Shown here piece by piece: positions 8,501 to 16,439 of a DNA stretch of 33,119 bases (positions within the stretch are counted from its first letter, which is position 1; every line of letters starts with the position of its first letter). The DNA is from an uncultured Collinsella sp. (GTDB lineage: Bacteria > Actinomycetota > Coriobacteriia > Coriobacteriales > Coriobacteriaceae): assembly GCA_900766165.1 (NCBI GenBank), contig CAAFUK010000101.1, positions 1-33,119 on the forward strand. The letters are read 5' to 3'. The translations under genes were made by a program, and so were the position numbers. The notes below the pieces were generated by a model. That model was not told the origin of the DNA. It made no database searches and saw only the letters and a list, made by a program, of their open reading frames with translations.

Positions 8501-11500
8501 GACGGGTAGATCCACTGGCCCTCGAGCTCGTCCTTGCCATCGACCTGCTTGCTTACCGATGTCGTGACCCTAAGCGTGCCGTCGCCGTTATCAGCTACGA
8601 CGGCCCTAACCGTATGGACCGTCTCGTCGTACGTATAGCCCGTCGCTTTGTCGTCAATCTCGCTCACCGTATAGGTGAACGTCTTGCCGGCATCATCCTG
8701 AGTGAAGGTCAGCCCGCCCGCAGGTACCAAACTTACGGTCTTGGGAGCGTTGGCCTCGACATTTGCGGTCTCAAAGACCTTGCCATTCGTGGAAATGCCA
8801 ACCTTGCTGGCAGACGTCTCGTCAGCAGGCTTGACGATATAGCGGAACGTGCTCTTAGGCGAGCCAAAAACGGTCGCGTCCTTGGGATACGTCAACGTCT
8901 TCTCGATCCACAGGCCACCGGCGGCGCCATAGTCGAGACTTGCCGTGTAACGATTCACAAACGAGACAGTAGGCGTCGTGGCGCCGGCCTCACTTGCATC
9001 GTACTGCTGCACGTAGGTAGTCGAATCTTGCTTGAGCTGGACGATCTTTTCGTCCGTCAGTGCGCTCGCATCGCCGGCATCGCCCAGCACCGCCGTCACA
9101 CCCGCACCCTTGAGCACGGTCGTCACGGTGTAGAGCTTGGCAGGGTCGTCGCCACGCGCAAGAACCTTAACGAGCACGATGGCATCGCCGGTGTAGCCGG
9201 TGTCATAGGTGTAGCCGGCAGCAGTAGCAGGCTGGTTCTCGTGGATGCGATAGGCAAACGTATGGCCCAGATCCTGCTCCGTGAGTTTACGGGCAAAGAG
9301 CTTCTCCGCCCCACTCGCGCCCACCACGGCGCCGGACACGCCGGCCTTCGCCGCCTTGTTGGACAGGTTGGCCTCGGCGCCATCGACCGACGTCTGGACG
9401 CCGTTGTACCAAAGGCCCGTCACGGCAAAGGTAAACTGGTCCGCGGTAGAGGCGCGACCCTCAAGGGTCTTGCTCACCGTCACACCACCAAAGGTGCTCG
9501 ACGCATGGTATGCGTTGGTAAAGGCGGCCTTGTCAGTTACGGCCTTGTCCGCATCGGAGGCGCCGGTGTTGGCGTAGGTCACGCTCGACACGCGCAGCTT
9601 GCCCGTGTGGTTGACCGACTCATCCAGATCGGTCACCACAACGGTCGCACGGACGGTGTGCTTGTCCATGGACATGCCCGCCTGGCCATCCTGCGCAGCT
9701 TTCTCGGTGATGTTGAAGCTAAAGGTGCCTGCGCGGTTGAACGTCACGGTCGGGGCGGCTTCGGTGCCAAAGGAGAACGATGCCACGCGTCCCGACTCGG
9801 GCGCGCCGGCGACAGCCTGGTTGACGTTAACGGCAACGGCCCCGTCCTTTACCGCTTGCGCGGTGGTCTTGCTCAAACCGGTCGCGCCGGCATCGTCCGT
9901 AGCGGCAGCGAGGTTAAAGGTATAGCTCTCGCCCTGGTTCCAGTCGCGACCGCTCACAGTCTTTTGGCCCTGCAGGGTCGCGCTCGTGGGCTCCACGCTA
10001 TATATATTGGTAAAGGACGGTGTGGCGTTGTTGTCCAGTTTCTCTACCGAGCCGTCCTCTGCGGCCTTGTAGTACTCAACCGAAGTCTGGATGCCGGCAC
10101 CCTTCTCGGCGTTGCGTACTACGGCGTAATAAACCGATCCGTCGTAGGTCATACCCGCGACGCTGCCGGGATTCTCAGCGAACTTGTAAACGTAAGCGCG
10201 TCCCGCATCCGGCTTGGCGGTATAGGAGATCGCCGGCCAGGTCACCGCGCCATCATCGGCGTTGTTGCCCACGGTCGCAGTGTTGCCCTCGGTACCCTGA
10301 GGCATGGGGGCCTTGATGCTCGGTACGACCGTCTTGGGGTCGAACGCTGCGTCGTCGTCCGCATAGCCGCCCATACCCTCAAGCGTAAAGCTAAAGGTAT
10401 TCTGGGCAAGCAGGAAGGTCCCGGCGTTGTCGGTTAGGCTCTTTTGAGCATGGATGGTGATGTTCCTCTCATGCTCGTCGTAGCGGTTGGTGAAGATCGC
10501 GTCGGCAACCTCTGTCTTGGTGTCGTCGCCCGCGTCGTTGCGCTCCTGCGTCATCTTCACGCTCTTAACGACAAGAGCACCAGCTTGGTTGTCCTCCACC
10601 ACGACCTCCGCTTTATAGCGGGCGGCGGAGTAGCTTATGCCGTCTGCCCCGGCATCGGAACCGGGGATAACCTCCGAGATGGTATAGGTGTACGTGCCGG
10701 GCTTGACATAGGTGATGTCGCCAAACGTTGCCGTCTTATAGGTGATGTCGCCAACCGTTTGCGTCTGGGCATTCTTGGTAAGCTCGACCGTCGACACCTT
10801 GCTCTTGGCGCCCTTGGGCATGGGGACGCCGTCCTCGGCCGCAAGCTGCACGATAAAGGTATCGCCATCGGCCCAATTGCGGCCCTCGAGCACCTTCTTG
10901 GCGCTTAGGCCATTCTTTACGAGGTTGACACTGTAGTTGTTGGTGAACTCTAGTTTGTTGCTCGCGGGAATCTTTCCGTCCTCGAGCGCGACGATCTTGC
11001 CCGTGATAGTGTTACCGGTTCCGGACTGCTCCTCGCCGCCGGCCTTGCGGCTCACGAGGCTAAAGCCAGCCGGAAGCACCGACTCGCCGGCAGAGCCGGT
11101 CACAGTGTTAACGATGCTCGCCAGCACATTGCCACTGGACTCCTCGCCCTTGGTGGTGAGCTCGCTCACGCTGTAGCTGTCGTCCTTCTTAAGGTCGTAA
11201 ACGCGAATGGTCTCGCCGGCCTTGATGGAATGGGTGTCGCCGTTCTTAAGCGTAAAGGAGTTGCCCATGGACTTGCCATTCGCATCGAATACGCGTGCCT
11301 CATAGCCCTCCTCGGAATCCGGCAGGGTGAACTTAAACGTAAACGTCAGATCGTTGCCGTTCGCATCCTTGGTGGGCGCGGTAAGGCCATTGTCCGCCGT
11401 CACGGTCTTAGTCACTTGCAGGCGTGCCACGCGACGATCGGTATACTGCACGGCCGTTGCCGTGGTAAAGAGATGATTGAGCTGAAGCGTGCCCAGATCG

Positions 11501-14310
11501 GTACGCGTCTTGGAAGCATCTCCTATATATGTTGAGTCATCTTCTTGGTACAGGGCCATGCGGTTGATGCCCGTATCGGCATAGATAATTGCCAACTGTC
11601 CGTTGCGCGGGCCGCCGTCCTCGACATAGCGCAAGACCGACTTGGTTCTCTGCGTCGTCTTGTCGTAGCGCATGTGCATCATTTTATCTGCAAGTGAGGG
11701 CGTCACGCCCTCGGCGGTGTTCTCTTGACCCCACGTCAGATTTCCGCTTGCGTCAACGGTCGCGCTCTGCAATTTGCCCTTGATATGCGTAAGGGTGTTA
11801 TCGATAGCGTCGGGGGAGCCGAACTGTGCCAAGGATGCAATCAGCGAGCCCGGGCCGCTCATGCTGCGCACACCGTCGTCCGTATCGCCGGCGTCCACGT
11901 ACACGCCCGAATCATCCACGATCACCTTGGTAATCGTGTTGTTAATCTCATAGCCATCCGGGCCTACAGACTCTCGCAGGTAGTAGACCCCCTTGATAAG
12001 GGGCGCGTGATTTGCCGAATCGATCGGGAAGCATGCGGCGCCCTTGATCTCATACGGGCAGCTCATGCCGTTCGCTTGCACGGTGTCATACGGCGTGGCA
12101 CCGGACTTGATGGCATACGTGCTGGGACTATCGCCGGCAACGTCCTTGGCCTGGTACAGCTCAAACGTCGCGCCGTTCACGGGCTTGCCCAGGTCGTCAA
12201 CCTTCTGCACAAACAGACGGTTCTGAACATTGGTGAGGCGGATCACCGTAGAAAACTGCCTGTTTATCGTTTGATATTGGACCATAGAGGTGTTGTCGAT
12301 GGTTGCCCCCGCCAGAGACGATGCCGTGGTGTGATACACCGCCACGGTATATTCCGCCTTCGACTTGTCCGTCATCATGGCGGCGTACTTCTCGATATCT
12401 CCGGGCAGCGACCTGACCGTCACCACGTAGTCGCCCTTGGTATCAACATCAAAGACACTCGTGTCCGCCGAGTTGGCAGCCTCGACCGCACCGGCAATGC
12501 CGTGCGCGGAGCACAGCTTATAGCCATTGAGCGGGTTGCCCGTGACCGCCGTCCACGCGTCTTCGCTTGTGTGGTCCTCGCTCGCACCGGTGAGCTTGAG
12601 TACGACGGCAAACGTCGTACCCGAACTAATGGCGTTGCCTTTATTGTCTTGCGTATCTTTATCTAGGGAAATAGTCTCCTTAGCGGCCAGATAGCCGCCG
12701 TTCAGCCACATGCGGCTACCCGTCCATGACTTGCCGTCGGCCGTGGTGACCGTCGTCTGCGGTGCAACCACCACACCACCCGAGCCACTCGCCGCAGCTT
12801 GCTTATACTGCAGGTGCAGCTCACCTGGCGTTGCAGTGGTCGGCGAGGTCAGGCTCGAGCGGTATCCCTCGGGCAGGCCTGTCTCTTTGAGTACAAAGTA
12901 GTCGCAATGATTGGTGTTGTGCTCTTCGTCAAACGAGAGGACGGAGCCGTTCGACTTTTGAAGTATCAGCTGACCCCCGTCTTTCGTCGTGCCCTGAGCG
13001 ACGAGCTCACCCTTATTCCAGTCGGCATCTGGTCCATCGGACCGGTACAGCTTGAAGGTTGCGCCATTGACTGCCTCGCCGTTTTGGTCGACCTTCGCGA
13101 CCTCGGACGACGGCAGGGTGGTGAGGTTGAACTTAAGCGACATGTTCGATGCGCCCGCGCCACGCTCCAGGTAGAAGAAGCTCAGCGTGTGCTTGGTGCT
13201 GTCGCAGAAGGTGTTGTCGCGGAAGTTGGTGGTATCTGCGCCGGCGGCTTTGAACATTGCTTTGATGGTAGTATCCGGAAAATACTTTGGTGAACCATTT
13301 GCGCCATCAATATGTCCAACGCGCACCACACCAGTAGCGAAGTTAATATCAAGCGTCGCCTTCTCGTGGATGCCACCCAGATCGCCCACGAGCACGCCGT
13401 CGATATAGACCCAGACGTCATCGTCACCCGAGAACTTAAAGATCATGTCATTGTTATCGGTGGTCTTGCCACCCGCAGGCTGGACGAACTCCGTGGTCAT
13501 GGACATGCCAAAGTGGTGGTTGAGCTTATCGTTCGTTCCGTCCGTTATTCCTATAGGAGAGAGCCGGCCGTTCCTCTCTTCAAAAACCTTGTCAGCCGAG
13601 TCAAAGGGGAAGAACTGACCCCGATTCGCATCCGACACGCTGTCCTTATATACGCCCGCCTTATTGTAGACGTCAAAGGAGTTAGTCGTGAAGTTATACA
13701 CAGCATAGTTGCCGTCAGAGCCGTACGAGTCGTAAACGTAATAGCCATCCTTGAGCTGGAAAAGGCCTTGTACGTTGTTGTAAACGGCCTTGCCGTTGAC
13801 CTGGCTGTCGTTATTAAAGAGATAAGCCAGCGACTCGTCGGTGTACGTACCACTCGTGTTATAGGAGGTGTAGGTGCCAGCTTTGATTGACGGATAGCCA
13901 TCTACCAGCGTGTTCTTCACAAATTGAAGACGTCCAAAGCCGCCAATGCCGCTTCTTCCCGTCCATTTATTAATGCCCGATCCGGCACCGCCATTGAACT
14001 TGAGCTGGTGACCTTTGTTGATGCCGGTGTTGTCATTGCCATTATTGTTGTTTATGTTGACGGACTTATCGTTGTCGCCGTTCACGACCCAATAGTCGAA
14101 CAAATTGACCGTAGTGCCGGTGGGATTCACCGTCTTCACGATGTGGTTGCTAAAGGGAACTGTCTGGTCGGCCGACGCACTCGTCGCACCAAACAAGAGT
14201 GCACACGCCGCCAGCGGGACGGCCAAAACCCTCAGGACACGCTTGGCGGTATTGGTTTTCTTGCCAAAAGGCTTTAGCATTTCTCGAACTCTCGCACACG
14301 CGCGATTCAT
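5452..14310 (-). CDS. Giant secreted multidomain pilin-like surface protein, N-terminal 2952 residues
   Basis: The start at ATG 14310 has GGGGAGG five bases upstream and begins a clear signal peptide: basic start, hydrophobic core VLAVPLAACALLFG, likely cleavage after ASA near residue 47. Domains in order: an N-terminal region with a fibro-slime motif near residues 293-313 (GDDDVWVYIDG, then DLGGIH); Cna-B/SpaA-like modules near 400-560 and 694-800; a DUF7601-like domain near 957; eight FctA/Spy0128-like pilin domains between about 1130 and 2420; two DUF11-like repeats near 2430 and 2560; another DUF7601-like domain near 2690; and a ninth pilin domain near 2820-2945. Isopeptide-type motifs recur (K-L-x-G-R, YTYTISE, FTNxY). 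The likely role is a long, protease-resistant adhesive fibre. The frame stops at 5452 because of the duplication, so this product lacks a wall anchor and would be released. No sortase is in the window. Confidence 0.9.
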   Translation of the reverse strand: MNRACARVREMLKPFGKKTNTAKRVLRVLAVPLAACALLFGATSASADQTVPFSNHIVKTVNPTGTTVNLFDYWVVNGDNDKSVNINNNNGNDNTGINKGHQLKFNGGAGSGINKWTGRSGIGGFGRLQFVKNTLVDGYPSIKAGTYTSYNTSGTYTDESLAYLFNNDSQVNGKAVYNNVQGLFQLKDGYYVYDSYGSDGNYAVYNFTTNSFDVYNKAGVYKDSVSDANRGQFFPFDSADKVFEERNGRLSPIGITDGTNDKLNHHFGMSMTTEFVQPAGGKTTDNNDMIFKFSGDDDVWVYIDGVLVGDLGGIHEKATLDINFATGVVRVGHIDGANGSPKYFPDTTIKAMFKAAGADTTNFRDNTFCDSTKHTLSFFYLERGAGASNMSLKFNLTTLPSSEVAKVDQNGEAVNGATFKLYRSDGPDADWNKGELVAQGTTKDGGQLILQKSNGSVLSFDEEHNTNHCDYFVLKETGLPEGYRSSLTSPTTATPGELHLQYKQAAASGSGGVVVAPQTTVTTADGKSWTGSRMWLNGGYLAAKETISLDKDTQDNKGNAISSGTTFAVVLKLTGASEDHTSEDAWTAVTGNPLNGYKLCSAHGIAGAVEAANSADTSVFDVDTKGDYVVTVRSLPGDIEKYAAMMTDKSKAEYTVAVYHTTASSLAGATIDNTSMVQYQTINRQFSTVIRLTNVQNRLFVQKVDDLGKPVNGATFELYQAKDVAGDSPSTYAIKSGATPYDTVQANGMSCPYEIKGAACFPIDSANHAPLIKGVYYLRESVGPDGYEINNTITKVIVDDSGVYVDAGDTDDGVRSMSGPGSLIASLAQFGSPDAIDNTLTHIKGKLQSATVDASGNLTWGQENTAEGVTPSLADKMMHMRYDKTTQRTKSVLRYVEDGGPRNGQLAIIYADTGINRMALYQEDDSTYIGDASKTRTDLGTLQLNHLFTTATAVQYTDRRVARLQVTKTVTADNGLTAPTKDANGNDLTFTFKFTLPDSEEGYEARVFDANGKSMGNSFTLKNGDTHSIKAGETIRVYDLKKDDSYSVSELTTKGEESSGNVLASIVNTVTGSAGESVLPAGFSLVSRKAGGEEQSGTGNTITGKIVALEDGKIPASNKLEFTNNYSVNLVKNGLSAKKVLEGRNWADGDTFIVQLAAEDGVPMPKGAKSKVSTVELTKNAQTQTVGDITYKTATFGDITYVKPGTYTYTISEVIPGSDAGADGISYSAARYKAEVVVEDNQAGALVVKSVKMTQERNDAGDDTKTEVADAIFTNRYDEHERNITIHAQKSLTDNAGTFLLAQNTFSFTLEGMGGYADDDAAFDPKTVVPSIKAPMPQGTEGNTATVGNNADDGAVTWPAISYTAKPDAGRAYVYKFAENPGSVAGMTYDGSVYYAVVRNAEKGAGIQTSVEYYKAAEDGSVEKLDNNATPSFTNIYSVEPTSATLQGQKTVSGRDWNQGESYTFNLAAATDDAGATGLSKTTAQAVKDGAVAVNVNQAVAGAPESGRVASFSFGTEAAPTVTFNRAGTFSFNITEKAAQDGQAGMSMDKHTVRATVVVTDLDESVNHTGKLRVSSVTYANTGASDADKAVTDKAAFTNAYHASSTFGGVTVSKTLEGRASTADQFTFAVTGLWYNGVQTSVDGAEANLSNKAAKAGVSGAVVGASGAEKLFARKLTEQDLGHTFAYRIHENQPATAAGYTYDTGYTGDAIVLVKVLARGDDPAKLYTVTTVLKGAGVTAVLGDAGDASALTDEKIVQLKQDSTTYVQQYDASEAGATTPTVSFVNRYTASLDYGAAGGLWIEKTLTYPKDATVFGSPKSTFRYIVKPADETSASKVGISTNGKVFETANVEANAPKTVSLVPAGGLTFTQDDAGKTFTYTVSEIDDKATGYTYDETVHTVRAVVADNGDGTLRVTTSVSKQVDGKDELEGQWIYPSDATSTGVATVKFKNTYTVAEAATYTPSVTKVVAGADAPSKFTFVMTAADDVTRAAVDNKLITGSSMSADNGYTEQRQTRDKLADGAHDKIDFSTLTFNKPGTYTFAINEVAPNSGLGEWKYDQHVYTVTVTVTDEGGKLVARADGTTGSEGFIFTNSYSTSTSYELQGGLEIVKTLNGHDLHADMFGFTVTGEGDASIKKLNKLLRADEGKLTVTNDEPQADGTSHTGILGGLTFATEDADKTFTYKVVENGGDKGGYTYDSTYWKVEITVKKRDNGSLYTVTTAKHYDAKNVELSEDEKTFGPESGTAKAQVSFTNSYIATGTFEGLTAEKVMDSGDKIKAGQYTFDLYAEKADGSLEKMDEGETQASENGTAKVDFGKVYFKLGNATSESHESATDLDDAVAKGLATKQHNADHTTTYSFNLVAKECLANLPDGVRPVDTSATCRVLLEVTDDNNGNLTSKVTYRDGTEDGKIVFHNTRDKVKTIGTVAEPSVDIDGQLLSVGDSYIYTINWTNTEVDAKGNLVPANVTVTDELPAGVVFEAFEGENADKGTASGQSLTWNLGEQPAGSHGSVRVRVKITEDAVKDARGAVGAIKNTATVTVGNKSYTGTTTNYVPKKSESDAQDSTGSGVALGDELTYTIGYKNTESKPATVTISDTVPAGTEFVEFAGDHKDAGSKDNDGNLTWTLTDVPAGKEGTVQFKVRVTEDAFKSGGASGNISNQASVAVGNNPAVKTNTTTDEVSDGRLTLSKTVTAAEGITAPNKAFTFKVLLFQADGATPLTGSFAYAGRPSGTNGTHVSGQIKGGDTIALKAGGSVTVTVPVGAHYEVQELDSKGNLMTSEDGFTVADKANTQKGTVGQATQVGFTNIYSVESTKVENAFKVQKKISGRNWTTSDAFTMTLAAEGEAPMPKNAKHGVAMITLKKDVQVGNFGTIEYTKPGTYTYVIAEQAGDEAALTFSKATYRATVTVTDEGAGKLTAKTKIAQLTDDAGSAVERTVEAAVFTNTAKTGSL
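10708..10767. repeat. In-frame tandem 30-bp repeat inside the first pilin domain
   Basis: Units 10708-10737 and 10738-10767 match at 26 of 30 bases. They encode the doubled strand VGDITYKTATFGDITYVKPG, where sister domains have a single copy. It adds ten residues without breaking the frame. Confidence 0.75.
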
Positions 14311-14350
14311 GAAGGCCTCCCCAATCCATGAGGACGGCAAGAAGCAGCTC

Positions 14351-14356
14351 ATTATA
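14351..14356 (-). promoter_or_regulatory. -10 box of the giant surface-protein gene
   Basis: The minus strand carries a perfect TATAAT 40 bases before the ATG at 14310, which would give a leader of about 34 nt containing the ribosome site. No convincing -35 box is seen at the right distance. Confidence 0.5.
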
Positions 14357-14412
14357 TGTGTGTCGTCGTCCCCATCGATGCAAATATACGCCCCATTACA
14401 GTCTGAAATAGG

Positions 14413-14432
14413 CCATCGATAAATTTCGATGG
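14413..14432. promoter_or_regulatory. Inverted repeat upstream of the giant gene
   Basis: CCATCGA and TCGATGG (14413-14419, 14426-14432) face each other across six A/T bases, about 57 bases upstream of the -10 box. The size suits a dimeric regulator, but it also lies close to the insertion-element edge. Confidence 0.35.
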
Positions 14433-14459
14433 CGAGCATTCGGCGCATTGCCTACGATA

Positions 14460-14649
14460 CGGGCAAGCCCCGAGGGGCCGCCGATCGGGCGCCTCCGGAT
14501 GGCCGTCTGCCCCTGCCCCGTAGAGGGCCCGGGGGGTGTGCCACCGGGGGCGCTCGCCGCTCCGGACGACTGATAGGAAACTGCCGGGCGCAAGCGCCAC
14601 GGCCAGGTAATGTGGGTGTCGCGGGGAGGGGTTCCGATCGGCCTACCGA
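14460..14649 (+). ncRNA. Putative bridge RNA region of the IS110 element
   Basis: IS110-group elements are known to encode a guide (bridge) RNA in the leader before the transposase. This leader is unusually GC-rich and full of short hairpins. The clearest is at 14583-14603, with nested GCCG/CGGC and GCGC/GCGC pairs. The target-binding and donor-binding loops cannot be assigned by eye. Confidence 0.4.
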
Positions 14650-14664
14650 TTGGAGGATACCACC

Positions 14665-15822
14665 GTGGCACCAATTAGAATGCCGGAAGCCGTCATCGGG
14701 CTCGATGTCGGGAAATCGTCCCACTGGGCATGCGTCGCGACTCGAGATGGCGAGGTGCTGTTGAGCACCCCCGTCGCGAACAGGGAGGACGACCTGGACT
14801 CGCTGTTCGGCCGCTTCCCCGATGCGCTCGTGGTCGTCGACCAGTCGCGCAACATAGGCGCCCTCGCGCTCGCCCGCGCCAGGGCGGCCGGGATGTCGGC
14901 GGCGTACCTGCCGGGACTCGCGGCGCACGGGGCCGCCAGGCTCTTCGCCGGCGACGCCAAGACCGACGAGCGAGACGCGATGGTCATCGCGAAGACGGCG
15001 CTTGGCATCCCCGACGCGCTCCTGCCGGTCGGAGACCCAGGTCCGACGATTGCGGCGGCGAGGGCGCTGGCCGCCCAGAGGAACTTCCTGACCTGCGAGA
15101 ACACTAGGAATAAGAACCGGCTGCGCAGCATCCTGCTGGAATCGTGCCCCACCTTCGAGGCGCTGGTCGACCTGTCCGACGGGCCCCAGCTGAGGCTCAT
15201 GGCATCCCTCGGCGGGGCCTGGTCGGTAGCCGACGCCGGGCCCCGCAGGGCGGCGGCGCTCACGCGTGGGGCGGCGCGCGGTAAGATCGAGGCCCTCGTC
15301 CGCTCGACAACCTCCTCGACAAGGCCGGATGCGTCGGTCGTCGCCGCCGAGGACCGGGCGGTGAAACTGCTCGCGCGCAGGATATCCGAGAACTCGGCGG
15401 AGATCGAGGCGATCACGGCGGAGATCTCCGCCCTGCTCGAGGGCGACGATACCTACCGATGCCTCCTGACGGTGCCGGGCATCGGGCCCAAAACCGCTTC
15501 CGAGCTTGCGATCTCCATCGACATCGAAGACTTCCCCAGTCACGACAGGCTCGCGTCGTACTGCGGCCTGGCACCGCGCAACCGCCAGTCGGGAACCTCG
15601 ATCTCCTCGGTGACGGCATCGCGCCAAGGCAACAAGAGGCTGAAGAACCTGCTCATATTCTCATGTAACTGCCTTACCCGGACAGAGGGGAGATGGGGCG
15701 ACTACTACACCAGGTGCCGGGAGCGGGGCATGTCGCACGGCAAGGCGCTCAAGGCGCTGGCGCGAAAGAGACTGAAGGTCATCTACGCGGTAATGCGAGA
15801 CAGGGTGCCTTACGCAGCCTAG
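14665..15822 (+). CDS. IS110-family transposase (DEDD recombinase)
   Basis: The best start is GTG 14665, eight bases after GGAGG (14652-14656), giving 385 residues. The N-terminal RuvC-like DEDD domain shows VIGLDVGKSS with the first Asp, VVVDQS at the usual Glu position, and GDAKTDERDAMVIA with the last two acidic residues. Asp in place of Glu at the second site is, from memory, common in actinobacterial relatives. After a helical middle part comes the C-terminal Tnp_20 domain: TVPGIGPKTASELA, then LASYCGLAPRNRQSGTS and SRQGNKRLKNLL, where the nucleophilic Ser lies. It would recombine DNA guided by the element's own RNA. The frame is complete, so the copy may be active. It lies divergently, just upstream of the giant gene. 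Confidence 0.93.
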   Translation: MAPIRMPEAVIGLDVGKSSHWACVATRDGEVLLSTPVANREDDLDSLFGRFPDALVVVDQSRNIGALALARARAAGMSAAYLPGLAAHGAARLFAGDAKTDERDAMVIAKTALGIPDALLPVGDPGPTIAAARALAAQRNFLTCENTRNKNRLRSILLESCPTFEALVDLSDGPQLRLMASLGGAWSVADAGPRRAAALTRGAARGKIEALVRSTTSSTRPDASVVAAEDRAVKLLARRISENSAEIEAITAEISALLEGDDTYRCLLTVPGIGPKTASELAISIDIEDFPSHDRLASYCGLAPRNRQSGTSISSVTASRQGNKRLKNLLIFSCNCLTRTEGRWGDYYTRCRERGMSHGKALKALARKRLKVIYAVMRDRVPYAA

Positions 15823-15950
15823 CCGAAACGCACCGAGCAGACTGAAGCCCACCGGCCTAATGGCTTGGCGTCAGCATGCCGCGATTCGGTCGCACGGAGA
15901 GCATTTCCCAGTTGACAAAACTATAGGAACACCCCCCGCGCAGAAACGCA

Positions 15951-16142
15951 AGGCGGGACATCGCAATATACTTAAAATTGTAGCAATTTAAACGACCCAC
16001 TATTCCGCGTCAGGTTGCCACTCGGTCGTCAAATCGAACCATTCGCGCCATCAAAGGAGTTCGGCAGGATAAAACCGTCGGCAATCTTTATCCCCCACAA
16101 CCCACAAAATAGCCCCGTCCCAAATAGACTGGTCTGACGCTG
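15951..16142. other. Intergenic stretch with no gene seen
   Basis: I find no supported gene, RNA or terminator here. The 15-mer at 16111-16125 (AGCCCCGTCCCAAAT) recurs at 28949-28963. Confidence 0.4.
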
Positions 16143-16304
16143 CGCCACGAAAAGGGCCTATCTACTACGTTTAGGCCGCGGGGGTCAACCATAGCCGGCT
16201 TTTTCGAAAATCGGCAAGCCGTCTACCTGCAGTTTTAATTTCACAAAATCCGGGATGGTCGGGGTAGCTCGGTCAAACGTAGTAGATGGCCGCATTTCGT
16301 GGCA
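16143..16304. repeat. MITE-like element with imperfect terminal inverted repeats
   Basis: The end regions 16143-16172 and 16275-16304 are near-complementary over about 30 bases; the inner 12 bases TCTACTACGTTT / AAACGTAGTAGA match perfectly. The centre of about 100 bases contains smaller hairpins and no credible coding frame. It lies between the IS110 element and the 3' end of the TadA-glycerate kinase gene. A further 135 bases up to 16439 hold nothing I can name. Confidence 0.65.
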
Positions 16305-16439
16305 AACGGTCCGACCCAAGGCCCAAGGCGGCCAGCCTCGGATGACCATTCACGAAGTTGCGGTGGAATACGGACTGAATTGGCGCCTTAAAGGCAAAAA
16401 CACTCCGTATTTCACCGTAACTTATCGAGGGGATGGGTT

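Larger units (their letters stand above)
14455..15950 (+). mobile_element. IS110-family insertion element, boundaries approximate
   Basis: The element contains the transposase at 14665-15822, a GC-rich structured leader of about 200 bases and a short tail. The right end is probably in the stretch at about 15912-15945 (TTGACAAAACTATAGG and the C-run after it). IS110 elements lack obvious terminal repeats, so the ends cannot be fixed from one copy. Confidence 0.5.

Noticed and set aside
1983..14277. Several very long plus-strand frames across the giant gene (up to about 1160 codons)
   Set aside because: They are antisense to a gene with clear signal peptide, domains and anchor; their Arg/Gly/Val/His-rich translations show no domain. 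High GC explains their length.
14311..14448. An N-terminal extension of the giant protein by 46 residues
   Set aside because: It would bury the signal peptide, and the ribosome site sits before ATG 14310.
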